From: Flavobacteriales bacterium 33_180_T64
GTDB lineage: Bacteria > Bacteroidota > Bacteroidia > Flavobacteriales > Flavobacteriaceae
Direction: 5' to 3'
Length of the DNA: 64,000 bases
Assembly (NCBI GenBank): GCA_002162685.1
Contig: MAAQ01000014.1
Span: 372,001-436,000 of the forward strand
Shown here: one piece after another, positions 37,528 through 46,341 of the stretch
Layout: each line of letters opens with the position of its first letter
Position numbering within the stretch: position 1 is the stretch's first letter
Program-made: the position numbers and the translations under genes
The notes under the pieces: model-generated
Databases searched by the model: none
Told to the model about the DNA's origin: nothing
What the model saw: the letters and a program-made list of their open reading frames with translations, nothing else

Positions 37528-37580
37528 AGCTGTTTTATGTATGATTTTCCGCAAGAAAATTATACACGTAAAGCCGCAAA
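37528..37580 (+). repeat. short deletion derivative of the attC-like family
   Basis: TAGCTGTTTTATGTATGATT directly followed by TTCCGCAAG and AATTATACACGTAAAGCC: left and right ends present with almost no interior (about 50 bp). The remaining gap to 37753 shows no gene. Confidence 0.5.
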
Positions 37581-37753
37581 ACTATGAAATAAGTCAAGTA
37601 AGTATTAACTATGCTCGTTGTTATCAAATGTTAATATTTCCTTTACCTTTCTATAATTATTTATTAGTAATTCCGTAATCATTTAAAAAGGTATATTTAG
37701 AGAAATAGTGTAATTAATATCAATGTTCAAAGTACTAAACACTGCTACTATCA

Positions 37754-38416
37754 TTAGTCTCCAGCAACAAGAATAGCTAATTTCCATTTATTATTAATAA
37801 ACTCGAAAGAAGCCCTATAATCAATCGGTGACCATATGTAATCATGAAAAACGAAGCCTTTTAATTTCCCATCAAGACTTTCTACATAATACCAAATTGG
37901 TTCATCAAAAAAACGAATTGATTTTTTGTAATCGACTTTTACAATATCATAACTAAATTGTCCAATTACTTCTGAGGTTTTAAGATCTGGGTTAATTCTA
38001 ACATTTACATTTGTTCCTGTAATGACCATATGCTCAAACACACTGTATTTTTCATCTTCGGGCCAATTGGAGAATATATAAGGGATTAAATAGAACCCAT
38101 CATTTTGATATTTCCCGGCTCCTAGCCGTAATAATTTATCCATTGTTAACCAAAAAGTAGAGTCATCCGAAGACCAATCCCAGTGAGTCTTAAATTCCTC
38201 AATTCCGCCATTGCCTCCATGACTCACCAAAATATCTTCACTTAAAATGTTAATAATGTATTCTTTATCCTTGCTCTTGATAGCATTTTTTAAATCGGTT
38301 ATGAACTCATTAAGAATTGAATCATTAATTTCCATTTTCGGAGGAAGTAGTTTCTCTTGTCCAAAAGAACTATTGCTGATAAAAAACAGTGTAATAAGAA
38401 TAGTATATAACTTCAT
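37754..38416 (-). CDS. secreted protein with SH3-like domain
   Basis: 220 aa, signal peptide MKLYTILITLFFISNSSFGQ. The C-terminal half contains a bacterial SH3-type module (TGTNVNVRINPDLKTSEVIG, VDYKKSIRFFDEPIWYYVES), commonly a cell-wall or surface-binding fold. The N-terminal part (SKDKEYIINILSEDILVSHGG) looks like a DUF-type helical/NTF2-like element. Confidence 0.75.
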   Translation of the reverse strand: MKLYTILITLFFISNSSFGQEKLLPPKMEINDSILNEFITDLKNAIKSKDKEYIINILSEDILVSHGGNGGIEEFKTHWDWSSDDSTFWLTMDKLLRLGAGKYQNDGFYLIPYIFSNWPEDEKYSVFEHMVITGTNVNVRINPDLKTSEVIGQFSYDIVKVDYKKSIRFFDEPIWYYVESLDGKLKGFVFHDYIWSPIDYRASFEFINNKWKLAILVAGD

Positions 38417-38432
38417 AATTAGATTTAAAAAA

Positions 38433-38564
38433 CTAAATAGTTAATCCTTGTATAGATCGAACAGAAATTCCAGTCTCTCTAGACCAACTGCTCTTCTCCG
38501 CATATTCGGCATAATAAGTAAAACCTCGGTGGCATGCATGACTTATTCGTTCTTCAGTAGAGCT
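38433..38564 (-). pseudogene. gene remnant, C-terminal frame without start
   Basis: An open minus-strand frame of 43 codons ending in TAG at 38433, without start codon; it opens after an in-frame TAG at 38568-38570. It reads HACHRGFTYYAEYAEKSSW and ETGISVRSIQGLTI, has higher GC than its surroundings, and the last part is like an XRE helix-turn-helix (compare SGISVRTIQRI at 55692). Probably the tail of a decayed gene. Confidence 0.45.
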
Positions 38565-38610
38565 CCACTAATAAGTTTTAGCTCCTTTCAAACCTCCATT
38601 TTTGAATTTA

Positions 38611-38700
38611 CTATTTTAAACGAATTCTACCTGGAAGCCCTTCAAAAACATCTTTTTCTCTTACATTTTTATAATCGTTCCACATAATCATGAGTTTCAT
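38611..38700 (-). CDS. small ORF, 29 aa
   Basis: ATG at 38698-38700, A-rich leader (CATAAAAAAATG), reading MKLMIMWNDYKNVREKD and FEGLPGRIRLK before TAG. It sits immediately upstream-adjacent to attC-like element 17, exactly where a cassette gene would be. Could be a real small protein or the N-terminus of the decayed gene at 38433-38564. Confidence 0.4.
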   Translation of the reverse strand: MKLMIMWNDYKNVREKDVFEGLPGRIRLK

Positions 38701-38711
38701 TTTTTTATGTT

Positions 38712-38813
38712 TGCTAACATCTTCGTGCAGAGTTTTTGGTCGTTATAATCAGGTGATTAAAGGTATGAATTTAAATTGAAGTAAGATTATATCATTAATT
38801 ATACACGGTTATT
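38712..38813 (+). repeat. attC-like element 17
   Basis: Left GCTAACATCTTCGTGCAGAG, interior shortened, right ATCATTAATTATACACGGTTA. TAAC/GTTA pair at the ends. The right end supplies the stop codon of the beta-lactamase-fold gene at 38809. Confidence 0.6.
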
Positions 38814-40182
38814 CTTTCTTATATATGGCTTCGTAGTCCCCTTGTTTTACCCATAATTCTTCTTTAGCTAATGAAAAAATAAAAGTAAATGATTCGGCAT
38901 ATACTTGCTCGAACAAGAATTTATGATCTCCTTTATAAATCAAGGTTTCCCTATATTCTTCACCAATTTCGAGGATTAGAGCGTTTTTCTCATGTGTAAA
39001 TGTAAAGTTATCTGCCTTGTCCTTAACAGAGGTATATGCACCTGCATATTTTTTTAAATCTTCTTCTAATGCTTCGAGAAATGAGTCATTAAAATAATAG
39101 CTTAACGCTTCAGATAGTATCTCCTGCTTTTTGTTAGCATCTCCATTAGAGGTTATAGCAATTCCTAATTTTTCATTTGGGAAATACATGGCCAGAGACT
39201 TAAAACCGCCTAAGGAACCACTATGTCCAAAGCTTTCTCTATCATTAATAGAATATCGAGAAAGACCCATTCCATAAGTTCCTTTAATGGTAGTCATTAG
39301 TTCAATACTTTGTGCAGATATAATTTTTCCAGAAAACAGCGCTTCCATAAAAGTAGTGACATCACTTGAAGTAGAAACTATTGCGCCTGCTCCCATGGGT
39401 ATAGACATGTCAACTTCAGGTCCTTGGGTCCATTCTGTTGAAAGTTTATAAGAATTAGATTCATTGTCTGCTACGTTTATTTTAGCTCCATAATAAGTGT
39501 TTTTAAGATGAAGAGGAACAGATATTTTTTCTGTAATGAGATCTTTTAAACTAGAATCATAAACTTTTTCGAGTATGATTGAGAGCAGGACATAATTTGA
39601 ATTGCTATAATCACCTTTAGTATTAGGTTCAAAATCACTTTTGAAATTTGAAATGATTTCAACCATTTCTTCTGGTGTTTTGTATTCTGTGAGGTAGGTT
39701 ATAAATGCTTCATCATTGGTGAAATTAAAAATACCACTTCTATGATTTAATAAATTTTCTATAGTGATTTTGTTGGCATTTTTAACTTTTGGAAAATAGG
39801 TTTCAATAGTTTGCTCTAGTTTTATCTTGTCTTCTTCTACAGCTTTAAGTACTAAGGTGGCGGTAAACATTTTAGAAATTGAGCCAATTCTATATTTTGT
39901 GTTTTTAGTTGCTTTTTTTTGTGTTTCAATATCAGCAAAACCGATGGCATTGGTGTATATAATTTTTCCGTCATAAGAAAGAGCTATACTACCCATAAAT
40001 TCACCATTCTTATCAAGTACTTCAAATAGGCTATCTAGTTTAGAGCTGTTTAAAGTATATTCATTCTTAGTATTGGTATTCTGAGTACTCGTGTTTTGAG
40101 TAATGACTTCTTTGTTTTTGTTTTCTGAACAAGAAGATAATAGTGTAGTAATAAATACTACTAATAATAGTTGTTTTTTCAT
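38809..40182 (-). CDS. serine hydrolase, class C beta-lactamase fold, lipoprotein
   Basis: 457 aa from the ATG at 40180-40182, giving a lipobox (LLSSC); the frame extends 13 codons upstream. SxxK motif in YRIGSISKMFTA, Tyr motif in GDYSNSNYVL, and HSG triad FGHSGSLGG. Family includes D-aminopeptidases, esterases and PBP4-like proteins; the C-terminal 110 residues form a lipocalin-like extra domain (DUF3471-like). A probable extracytoplasmic peptidase or esterase. Confidence 0.87.
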   Translation of the reverse strand: MKKQLLLVVFITTLLSSCSENKNKEVITQNTSTQNTNTKNEYTLNSSKLDSLFEVLDKNGEFMGSIALSYDGKIIYTNAIGFADIETQKKATKNTKYRIGSISKMFTATLVLKAVEEDKIKLEQTIETYFPKVKNANKITIENLLNHRSGIFNFTNDEAFITYLTEYKTPEEMVEIISNFKSDFEPNTKGDYSNSNYVLLSIILEKVYDSSLKDLITEKISVPLHLKNTYYGAKINVADNESNSYKLSTEWTQGPEVDMSIPMGAGAIVSTSSDVTTFMEALFSGKIISAQSIELMTTIKGTYGMGLSRYSINDRESFGHSGSLGGFKSLAMYFPNEKLGIAITSNGDANKKQEILSEALSYYFNDSFLEALEEDLKKYAGAYTSVKDKADNFTFTHEKNALILEIGEEYRETLIYKGDHKFLFEQVYAESFTFIFSLAKEELWVKQGDYEAIYKKE

Positions 40183-40287
40183 TTTTTTGATTGATTTTGA
40201 TGAAATACAAATGTATAACATAGTACTATGTTATACATTAAATAATTTATAATTAACATTTAATTATGATTATTTAATGTATGTGTA

Positions 40288-40445
40288 CAATGTGTTTGTG
40301 CATGATTTGTTCCGTTGGCAAAAGAAGGGGAGTCATTATTCATTAGCGAGAAAACTCCAATGAAAATTTGAGGCGCAACGAATCATAATATGGTAATTCT
40401 TTTTTCGAAGTATTAAGCCCGCATTATGTATTAGGTTTTGTAATG
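40288..40445 (+). repeat. possible attC-like element 18 (weak)
   Basis: Left TACAATGTGTTTGTGCATGA, right ATGTATTAGGTTTTGTAATG; the interior (GGCAAAAGAAGGGGAGTC) is unlike the other subfamilies. Otherwise no feature in this gap. Confidence 0.35.
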
Positions 40446-40478
40446 TATAATGCGGATTAAAAATTAAACAAAGAGAAT

Positions 40479-41819
40479 TTACTCTTTCCCTTTTGCATTT
40501 TTATCGGTATGACCATTGTCATATAACCCTTGCAAAGCAGTTATAGTGTTCCCTTCGGCTAAAAAACGTATTCTAAAGCTATCAAGACCCTTCAGTATAA
40601 ATTCATGATTACTATACGGAAGCAATTCATATTTTGTTCCACTGCCTCTCTGATAGAATAATTTTCCACTCTCGAAAGTCACCATACGTGGACCATAAAT
40701 TCCTGCGAAAGCTTTTAACGTTTTAGCATCTAAGGTCATGGGATTAGTCTTTAGACTTAGTTCGGCGAGTGGCCATTCGTAGAATGCTTGTAGACCTTCG
40801 TCGTCCTTGTTATTTTTCATAAGTAACTCCAAAACGTTCTTATAGGCTATATCTAACGCATCTGCAGCAGGAGTCTTAATATGTGGACTAACACCAGTAC
40901 CTTCCCAATTGGTATTGGTGATTGGGTTAATGGCTCTGCCCGTAGGAACCCAAACCATAAATCGATCTGTTGCAACAACCGAACCGCCAGGATGCGCACC
41001 ACCACCAGTTGTTTCACCTACTAGAGTAGCACGTTCTAGATGCTTTAAATTATAACTAAACTCTTCTGCTGCCGAAAAAGTCCCGCCACTAGTTAATACA
41101 AAAACGGGAGTATCCGGACTGCGCTTACCGCTTACATGTGGTAAAGTCCAAGTTTGAGAATTTAGATTTGATGGACGCCAATAGAAATTGTTTAAATGAA
41201 CCGGGTCGTTTCCAAAGAGGTAACTCGTTATGAGTTGGATCATTGCTGGACTTCCACCTCCGTTATTTCGAAGATCAATAATAATCGCATCTGTATTACT
41301 CAAAAAATTCATGGCAGATACTGCTGTCTCTCCAGCGTATTCTACATTAGAAAAACTTCGAAGATCCAAATAACCAATATTACCAGCCATAATTTTCACT
41401 TCCTTAAAACCAAAGTTATTTCGTTTCATATTGTTGACATAGCGATTCAAATAGGCGATGCTATCTTCAGCTGTAACCGTCTGTTGTTGCTCGGCTATTC
41501 GGCCTGGAGCAAAAATGACTCTCAAATGTTTATCGTTGCTAATCGCTTGGAGATCTGCCGTTAATGTAGTAGCAAATTCCTGAGGATCTAAGATGGATTT
41601 ATAATTACCGTTCTCGAGCTTCGATTCAATACTTGAGACCATCTTTGTGGCAATCTCTGGAAAAACATAGTTTGCGTTTAGTTTACTACCTATAGAATCG
41701 ACAACAGTTTGTTGTTCTTTAGCTGTTAATATCTCTACTTTTTGCTGTGCGCTTAGTTGAGAGACAAGTAGTATAAAAAAAGTGACTGTGACTACGGTAA
41801 ATTTGCTTATAACTTTCAT
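40479..41819 (-). CDS. S41 family peptidase
   Basis: 446 aa with signal peptide (MKVISKFTVVTVTFFILLVS). C-terminal-processing-type fold: IGYLDLRSFSN, AIIIDLRNNGGGSPAMIQL, then TSGGTFSAAEEFSYNLKHL with the catalytic Ser, and GETTGGGAHPGG. IRBP-like retail of tail-specific proteases without a PDZ domain that I can see. The MarR gene directly upstream ends 4 bp away, so both are one operon. Confidence 0.87.
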   Translation of the reverse strand: MKVISKFTVVTVTFFILLVSQLSAQQKVEILTAKEQQTVVDSIGSKLNANYVFPEIATKMVSSIESKLENGNYKSILDPQEFATTLTADLQAISNDKHLRVIFAPGRIAEQQQTVTAEDSIAYLNRYVNNMKRNNFGFKEVKIMAGNIGYLDLRSFSNVEYAGETAVSAMNFLSNTDAIIIDLRNNGGGSPAMIQLITSYLFGNDPVHLNNFYWRPSNLNSQTWTLPHVSGKRSPDTPVFVLTSGGTFSAAEEFSYNLKHLERATLVGETTGGGAHPGGSVVATDRFMVWVPTGRAINPITNTNWEGTGVSPHIKTPAADALDIAYKNVLELLMKNNKDDEGLQAFYEWPLAELSLKTNPMTLDAKTLKAFAGIYGPRMVTFESGKLFYQRGSGTKYELLPYSNHEFILKGLDSFRIRFLAEGNTITALQGLYDNGHTDKNAKGKE

Positions 41820-41823
41820 AATG

Positions 41824-42264
41824 TTATGTTTTTGTACAATTGGTTCTGATTTTACCTAAAATAATTTCCAATTGATTAAGTTCGTTTTTTGTGATTCCTT
41901 TTAAGGATAAATTTCTATTGTGATGAATGATGGGAGGAAGGGTTTCTAATACTTCTTTTCCTTTGTTTGTGATTTCAATTTTGTAACGTCTTCTGTCTTT
42001 AGGATTTATGGAACGTTTTATGTGTTTTTTCTGAACCATGGTATTGATCATTCGCGTCATTGACGCGTTGTCTTTAAACACTAGTTCTGCAATTTCTTTC
42101 TGATTTAAGTTTGGATGCTTATTTAGAAAGAGGAGTACTAAACCTTGATCGATGGTCATGTCCTGTATTTGTTCTGAAATGTTTTTCTGTGCAAATTTCC
42201 GATACTCCTTTATGGTGCTTTCAATGACGTGAAATATTGTTTCTGATGGAAGTGGCAGGTTCAT
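41824..42264 (-). CDS. MarR family regulator
   Basis: 146 aa winged helix: LNKHPNLNQKEIAELVFKDN and MTRMINTMVQKKHIKRSINP, wing DRRRYKIEITNKGKEVL. First gene of an operon with the S41 peptidase, suggesting local control. The palindrome-like AATTGATATATCAATT just upstream (near 42289-42304) is a candidate operator. Confidence 0.9.
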   Translation of the reverse strand: MNLPLPSETIFHVIESTIKEYRKFAQKNISEQIQDMTIDQGLVLLFLNKHPNLNQKEIAELVFKDNASMTRMINTMVQKKHIKRSINPKDRRRYKIEITNKGKEVLETLPPIIHHNRNLSLKGITKNELNQLEIILGKIRTNCTKT

Positions 42265-42288
42265 ATGTTATTTAATTGATACAAATAT

Positions 42289-42304
42289 AATTGATATATC
42301 AATT
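42289..42304. promoter_or_regulatory. palindrome upstream of marR-S41 operon
   Basis: AATTGATATATCAATT is a perfect 16-bp palindrome 25 bp upstream of the MarR start codon, the usual position of a MarR autoregulatory site. Confidence 0.6.
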
Positions 42305-42471
42305 ATATAAAACGATTTAACTTTTTTTTAATTTCCTCTTCATTGGTTTTGGTTTTGCCAAATTCAATGATTGGATTTTCAATTTCTTTTTTTGATACGA
42401 AGCAAAACAAGAACTAAAATTGTCAGTCCTATTAGATAAGGTCTAAAAGGTTTAATTTTTGCTAACTTATT

Positions 42472-43098
42472 TTAGGAGAGTTTATATTTCGAATTATACA
42501 GGTGTTGTGAGTCGTTTTTTTTTGTGAGCAATTTTAATCTTTTTCTTAGCCTTATAACCATGATAGTAGGTAGTAAAGCTATAATTAAGCCTAAAAAGAG
42601 TCCTTTAATCGTAAATTTCATAGTTTGAGGCGTTTCAATATCATGCCGATGGTTCCAAAATTCAACTATTTTACCATCTTTTATTCTGAATACATTAATG
42701 ATGCTTATGGGTTCATTGGTTTCCAAAGCGAAACGTCCAAACAACGTCTTTGAATTAAAAGAACCTGTCCATCGGGTTGCTACCAAATCTCCTTCGGCAA
42801 TTTGATAATCAATTTTGGAATCGAAGTCACCGTTTTTCCAAAAAAAATCAGCAATATTTTTTTGTTCAATTGCTGGTTCTGTAACACCTTTTCTATCTCC
42901 TATATCATGTACTATATAAGTATCGGCAACATATTTAGAATAATTATCTGTATTGTTAGTAAACCACAAATCTTGATAGAAATTTTGAGCAATTTCTTTA
43001 TTGATTTCTAATTGATTTTTTGGGATTGTAGTTTGTTCTTGTGAAAATGAACTTGCGATTAACAAGTTAAGGACTAGTATAGAATAAATGGTTTTCAT
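42472..43098 (-). CDS. exported NTF2/SnoaL-like protein with C-terminal membrane helix
   Basis: 208 aa. Signal peptide (MKTIYSILVLNLLIASSFSQ), SnoaL/ester-cyclase-like domain at about 35-155 (NFYQDLWFTNNTDNYSKYVA, RDGKIVEFWNHRHD-like ending), then a hydrophobic helix (IKGLFLGLIIALLPTIMVI) and basic tail. The last residues (SQHLYNSKYKLS) are encoded by a sequence matching the right end of the attC-like family (42490-42512). Next to an AraC gene that may regulate it. Confidence 0.75.
   Translation of the reverse strand: MKTIYSILVLNLLIASSFSQEQTTIPKNQLEINKEIAQNFYQDLWFTNNTDNYSKYVADTYIVHDIGDRKGVTEPAIEQKNIADFFWKNGDFDSKIDYQIAEGDLVATRWTGSFNSKTLFGRFALETNEPISIINVFRIKDGKIVEFWNHRHDIETPQTMKFTIKGLFLGLIIALLPTIMVIRLRKRLKLLTKKNDSQHLYNSKYKLS
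42490..42512 (+). repeat. right-end motif of attC-like family inside a 3' coding end
   Basis: GAATTATACAGGTGTTGTGA matches the consensus right end AATTATACACGTTGTTG. It encodes the last codons of the SnoaL-like gene. No matching left end was found below it. Confidence 0.5.
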
Positions 43099-43191
43099 TT
43101 TTTATAGTTTTATATTTTGACAATTTAGAAAGTAAAACCACTTAAACTTTAATGCAAAAAGACGATTGATTAGTTAAGGAAGCCGAAAATA

Positions 43192-44133
43192 TTAAATACA
43201 TGAAGATGGTAATTTGCCAAAATATTTTTTGTAAGCTGTTGTAAAACTGGATGGATGTGCATATCCTAAATCATAACTTATCTCTGTTGGCGTTTTTCTT
43301 TGGGACACTATCTCTTCTCGTGCAAATTCCATCCTTATCTTGTTTCGGTATTGAATAGGTGCACTACCAAATAGCTGTTTAAAAGTAGTTTTAAATTTAG
43401 TAATTCCCATATTGGCAATAGAAGCGAGCTCATCTAGTGATAATATTCTTTTGGATAAGGGATTTCTAAGATGAACAGAAGCGATGAATAAGTTTTTTAC
43501 ATCTTCTGAGTGCAAAATTTCATGATGAGAATTTCGAGAATGAATACGTATTTTTTTAAAAAACAGGTTCATAAAATGAAGTACATTGGCATGACATTCT
43601 ATTTTGTTTCGAATAGAAAATAATGCTTTGTTTAAAGCATTTTCTAACTTGTAATCTAAATCTTCATACACCAAATTCTTAGTAGTGTCAATACTATCTT
43701 TCCAATTTTCAAAATAAGTATCAAGAAAGGAACGATGAAAATGGATAGTTGCTAATTCCATTTCTATGTTAGCTGGTAATTGTGTGTCTATTTCAAGCCC
43801 AGGGCCATAAAGTAAGAGCCCAATAGGAAGATGTTTTTGAAAATCAATGAATTCATCCTTAACCTTTTTTTGTTGCTTAGTATTCGAAAGATTAATATGA
43901 ATCAGGAACCATTCACTATCAATAGGATTAACCGATTTCATCTGAATAGGAATTTTGAAATACGACTTCTTGAAGTGGTAAAATTCCATTTTACCAGGAA
44001 AATTAACAAATTCCATACTTTGACCACCACCAACTGTTGAATCTAAAAAATACTCTCCCTGAACTTCTTTTAGTTTAAAATATCTTTGAAACTGGTTTTT
44101 TAGATTTTTAGTAATATTTAATTGAACATTCAA
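43192..44133 (-). CDS. AraC-family transcriptional regulator
   Basis: 313 aa. Start at a TTG (44131-44133), since no ATG is in frame nearby; the exact start is uncertain. C-terminal HTH pair LDELASIANMGITKFKTTFK and ISYDLGYAHPSSFTTAYKKYFGKLP (AraC signature). The N-terminal 190 residues are an AraC ligand region (PCF-type, HFHRSFL). Lies 93 bp upstream of the SnoaL-like gene in the same direction. Confidence 0.87.
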   Translation of the reverse strand: MNVQLNITKNLKNQFQRYFKLKEVQGEYFLDSTVGGGQSMEFVNFPGKMEFYHFKKSYFKIPIQMKSVNPIDSEWFLIHINLSNTKQQKKVKDEFIDFQKHLPIGLLLYGPGLEIDTQLPANIEMELATIHFHRSFLDTYFENWKDSIDTTKNLVYEDLDYKLENALNKALFSIRNKIECHANVLHFMNLFFKKIRIHSRNSHHEILHSEDVKNLFIASVHLRNPLSKRILSLDELASIANMGITKFKTTFKQLFGSAPIQYRNKIRMEFAREEIVSQRKTPTEISYDLGYAHPSSFTTAYKKYFGKLPSSCI

Positions 44134-44172
44134 TTGGTGGAATTTAGTTTTTATAATCTCAGTTATAATGAC

Positions 44173-44293
44173 TCAAAACGGTTCGTGACGGTTTTAAGCT
44201 TACATTTATTTTGGTTGGAATAAAGGTAATTAATTTGTAGTAGAATATCCTGATTTTAATCAACTTAGCTATGTTTTATACGCAATATTATGA
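44173..44293 (+). repeat. attC-like element 19 (type B)
   Basis: Left AAAACGGTTCGTGACGG, interior GGAATAAAGGTAATTAATTTGTA, TAGAATATCCTGATTTTAA, right CTATGTTTTATACGCAATAT. The right end overlaps the stop codon at 44288. Very close in its interior to element 27. Confidence 0.72.
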
Positions 44294-45340
44294 GCTTTTT
44301 TTATTCCTCAGTATTTTTACTATACGGTTAATTACGATTTCTGATAAATTCCAGTCGTATCCATCAAAGTTAGTTGTATTCACAAATTGAATGACCACTG
44401 TGTCGATATCTTTATGGTATTCTGCAAGACTCTGATAGCCAGGAACCAAACCTCCATGTTCGTAAACGTAAATGGACGAATAGATTTCCTGTTCGCCTTC
44501 ATCAAAAACAGAACCATCGTTTAATGCCCTCAAGAATATACCCACATCTTCTGCTGTTGCTACCATTGAGCCGCTGGTGCCTACAACATCATAAACAAGC
44601 TTCATATCCTCTTTATAACCTACATAATACCCGCTAGCAACTTTTTCTAAATCAACTTCACTAAGTAAACTGTAAGTATTATTTAGCTCAAGTGGTATCA
44701 AAATTTCCTTCTTAATATATTGACGATGGCTATGCCCTAATTTTTTATCAAGGATTTCGCCAATTAATAAATAATTGGTGTTTGAATAACCATAATTTTT
44801 ATCAGGTTTAAAGTTAGCAGGTAAATCAAGTGCTAATTCAAGTGTTTCCTTTTTACTATTCGGTGGATTATCCCAATAGCCATAATCGGTGTAGTTAGGA
44901 ATACCACTCCGATGTTGTACCATCATTCTCAAGGTGATTTTATCGGCATTTTCAATTCTTCCCGCCAATTCTGGGAAATATTCAGCGAGCGTTTTATCTA
45001 AAGACAATCGTTTATCATTGACTAATTTGGCAACAGCAACGGCGACATATAATTTGCTAATACTGCCAATTTTGAATAAGGATTGCGGGTCTGCAGGTAT
45101 CTTGTTCTCCCTGTTTTTCCAGCCCGCTGTATAAAATTCTGGTGATTTACCGGCTTCGTCAACATAAACAATCATTCCATCAAATCCATGACCAATTGCT
45201 TCATTTACTTGCTCTTGAACCGTATCAGGCAGTGGTAAAATCCATGCCTTTACCAAAATCCATGGGACGAAGAACAAAGAGGTTATGCTTGCAATAATAA
45301 ATACTATTTTGAGTATTCGTTTTGTTTGTTTCTTTGTCAT
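44288..45340 (-). CDS. serine hydrolase, class C beta-lactamase fold
   Basis: 350 aa. N-terminal membrane anchor (IVFIIASITSLFFVPWILV), SxxK in FKIGSISKLYVAV, Tyr motif YGYSNTNYLL and HGG triad YEHGGLVPGY. Shorter than the homologue at 38809, lacking the lipocalin-like tail. Probable D-peptidase or esterase facing the periplasm. Confidence 0.88.
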   Translation of the reverse strand: MTKKQTKRILKIVFIIASITSLFFVPWILVKAWILPLPDTVQEQVNEAIGHGFDGMIVYVDEAGKSPEFYTAGWKNRENKIPADPQSLFKIGSISKLYVAVAVAKLVNDKRLSLDKTLAEYFPELAGRIENADKITLRMMVQHRSGIPNYTDYGYWDNPPNSKKETLELALDLPANFKPDKNYGYSNTNYLLIGEILDKKLGHSHRQYIKKEILIPLELNNTYSLLSEVDLEKVASGYYVGYKEDMKLVYDVVGTSGSMVATAEDVGIFLRALNDGSVFDEGEQEIYSSIYVYEHGGLVPGYQSLAEYHKDIDTVVIQFVNTTNFDGYDWNLSEIVINRIVKILRNKKSS

Positions 45341-45372
45341 ACTATTTCAGGAAAGTTCAGTTTTTCAAATTG

Positions 45373-45501
45373 GTTACAACATTTAGTATATGAAAAGTAG
45401 CAGTTTTTAGGTGCTAACTTTTCAGTTAAAAACAAATATACAAAAAAGCACAAGTCATAATAACTTGTGCTTTTTTCTCTATTTCGATATATTAGGCGTT
45501 A
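45373..45501 (+). repeat. attC-like element 20 (carries a terminator)
   Basis: Left ACAACATTTAGTATATGAAA, right TTTCGATATATTAGGCGTTA; when the right end is reverse-complemented (TAACGCCTAATATATCG) it aligns with the left. The right terminus GGCGTTA is like classical attC ends. Interior GGTGCTAACTTTTCAG plus a terminator hairpin. Confidence 0.6.
45442..45476. terminator. bidirectional terminator
   Basis: Perfect 14-bp stem AAAAAAGCACAAGT / ACTTGTGCTTTTTT with a 7-nt loop; works for transcripts in either direction. Confidence 0.9.
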
Positions 45502-45506
45502 TATTT

Positions 45507-46268
45507 TTAAAAAGTAGCTACACCAATGAAAAAGTATAAATTGCTTAATGAAGCATCTCTTTTTGGAAATAGTGCTTGCATTCTTTCATCAGTACCCATT
45601 TGTTGTAGACCATCCATAGAATCGAAATAAAAACGATGAATTTCGTTTGGCATTTCTAGGTTTCCTTTAGATTGGAAAGGAGCGATAAAACGTTCGAAAT
45701 GAGTTCCAAATTCAGGCATAATTTCGCATGCACCTTCATGGTACTCTTCAAAGAGTTTTTCTTTGCCATCATTAAAATAGAGTAGCGCTACACCATAAGT
45801 TTTAGATTTGTCTCCAGTTTCTTTTTTAAATTCGAAATTGGTATTCTTACTTGTGAATACAGAAATGTTTTTTAATGCTGGTATTGCATATTCGTCCCGG
45901 ATTTTAATAAACTCAGGATCTGTATTAAATTTGTTAAAGACTTCAATACTTGGGTATGTAGCAAAATGAATTTCTGTTGGCAATTCTAATTTGCCTTGTG
46001 CCAACATTGTGGGTTTTATAATTCGTTCTATTTTTCCTCCATATTGTTCAAGGATTGCTCCTCCTTTTCTTTTATATTCATCAAAACGTTCTTCTTCTCC
46101 TTCTTTTACATACATCAACGCTACGTTTACTATTTCTTCATTTATTGTATCCATTGTTTTTGTTTTTTTTGAATTGTTGACTGTTAAATTTGTTTTTTTG
46201 TTTGTATTGCAAGAGGTCGCTAAAAAAGCGATAAGAATAAAACTTGCGAATTTTGTTATTGATTTCAT
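45507..46268 (-). CDS. lipoprotein with two DUF1330/Dabb-like ferredoxin-fold domains
   Basis: 253 aa. Lipobox ATSC with lipidated Cys20. Two similar halves: NVALMYVKEGEEERFDEYK..PTEIHFATYPSIEVFN and GVALLYFNDGKEKLFEEYH..PNEIHRFYFDSMDGLQ, each resembling small dimeric alpha-beta barrel proteins. Upstream AraC-type site at 46297-46341; AraC gene 46334 is next to it. Function unknown. Confidence 0.72.
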   Translation of the reverse strand: MKSITKFASFILIAFLATSCNTNKKTNLTVNNSKKTKTMDTINEEIVNVALMYVKEGEEERFDEYKRKGGAILEQYGGKIERIIKPTMLAQGKLELPTEIHFATYPSIEVFNKFNTDPEFIKIRDEYAIPALKNISVFTSKNTNFEFKKETGDKSKTYGVALLYFNDGKEKLFEEYHEGACEIMPEFGTHFERFIAPFQSKGNLEMPNEIHRFYFDSMDGLQQMGTDERMQALFPKRDASLSNLYFFIGVATF

Positions 46269-46296
46269 CTTTGTTTTTTTGTATTAAATGATGATA

Positions 46297-46341
46297 CAAA
46301 GATGAATAGAAGCGAAAGGAAAACGTTTTATGATTAGTTCA
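46297..46341 (-). promoter_or_regulatory. promoter and AraC-type site of the 45507 gene
   Basis: On the plus strand CAAAGATG is a -7-like element (minus CATCTTTG), followed by GAATAGAAGCGAAAGG and GATTAGTTCA. AAGCG and TTAGTTCA with 22-23 bp between them recur in the operators at 53588 and 54515. Confidence 0.5.

Noticed and set aside
38448-38687. Plus-strand 79-codon ORF in the gap before 38809
   Set aside because: Unusual composition and no start context; the minus strand here looks more like decayed coding sequence.
42438-42470. Reverse-oriented core (TTTTTGCTAACTTA) near 42460
   Set aside because: Matches only part of the core, with no matching ends; may be chance.
45495-45503. Taking TTAGGCGTTA as proof of a true integron
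   Set aside because: One short match in an AT-rich genome without an integrase is not enough.
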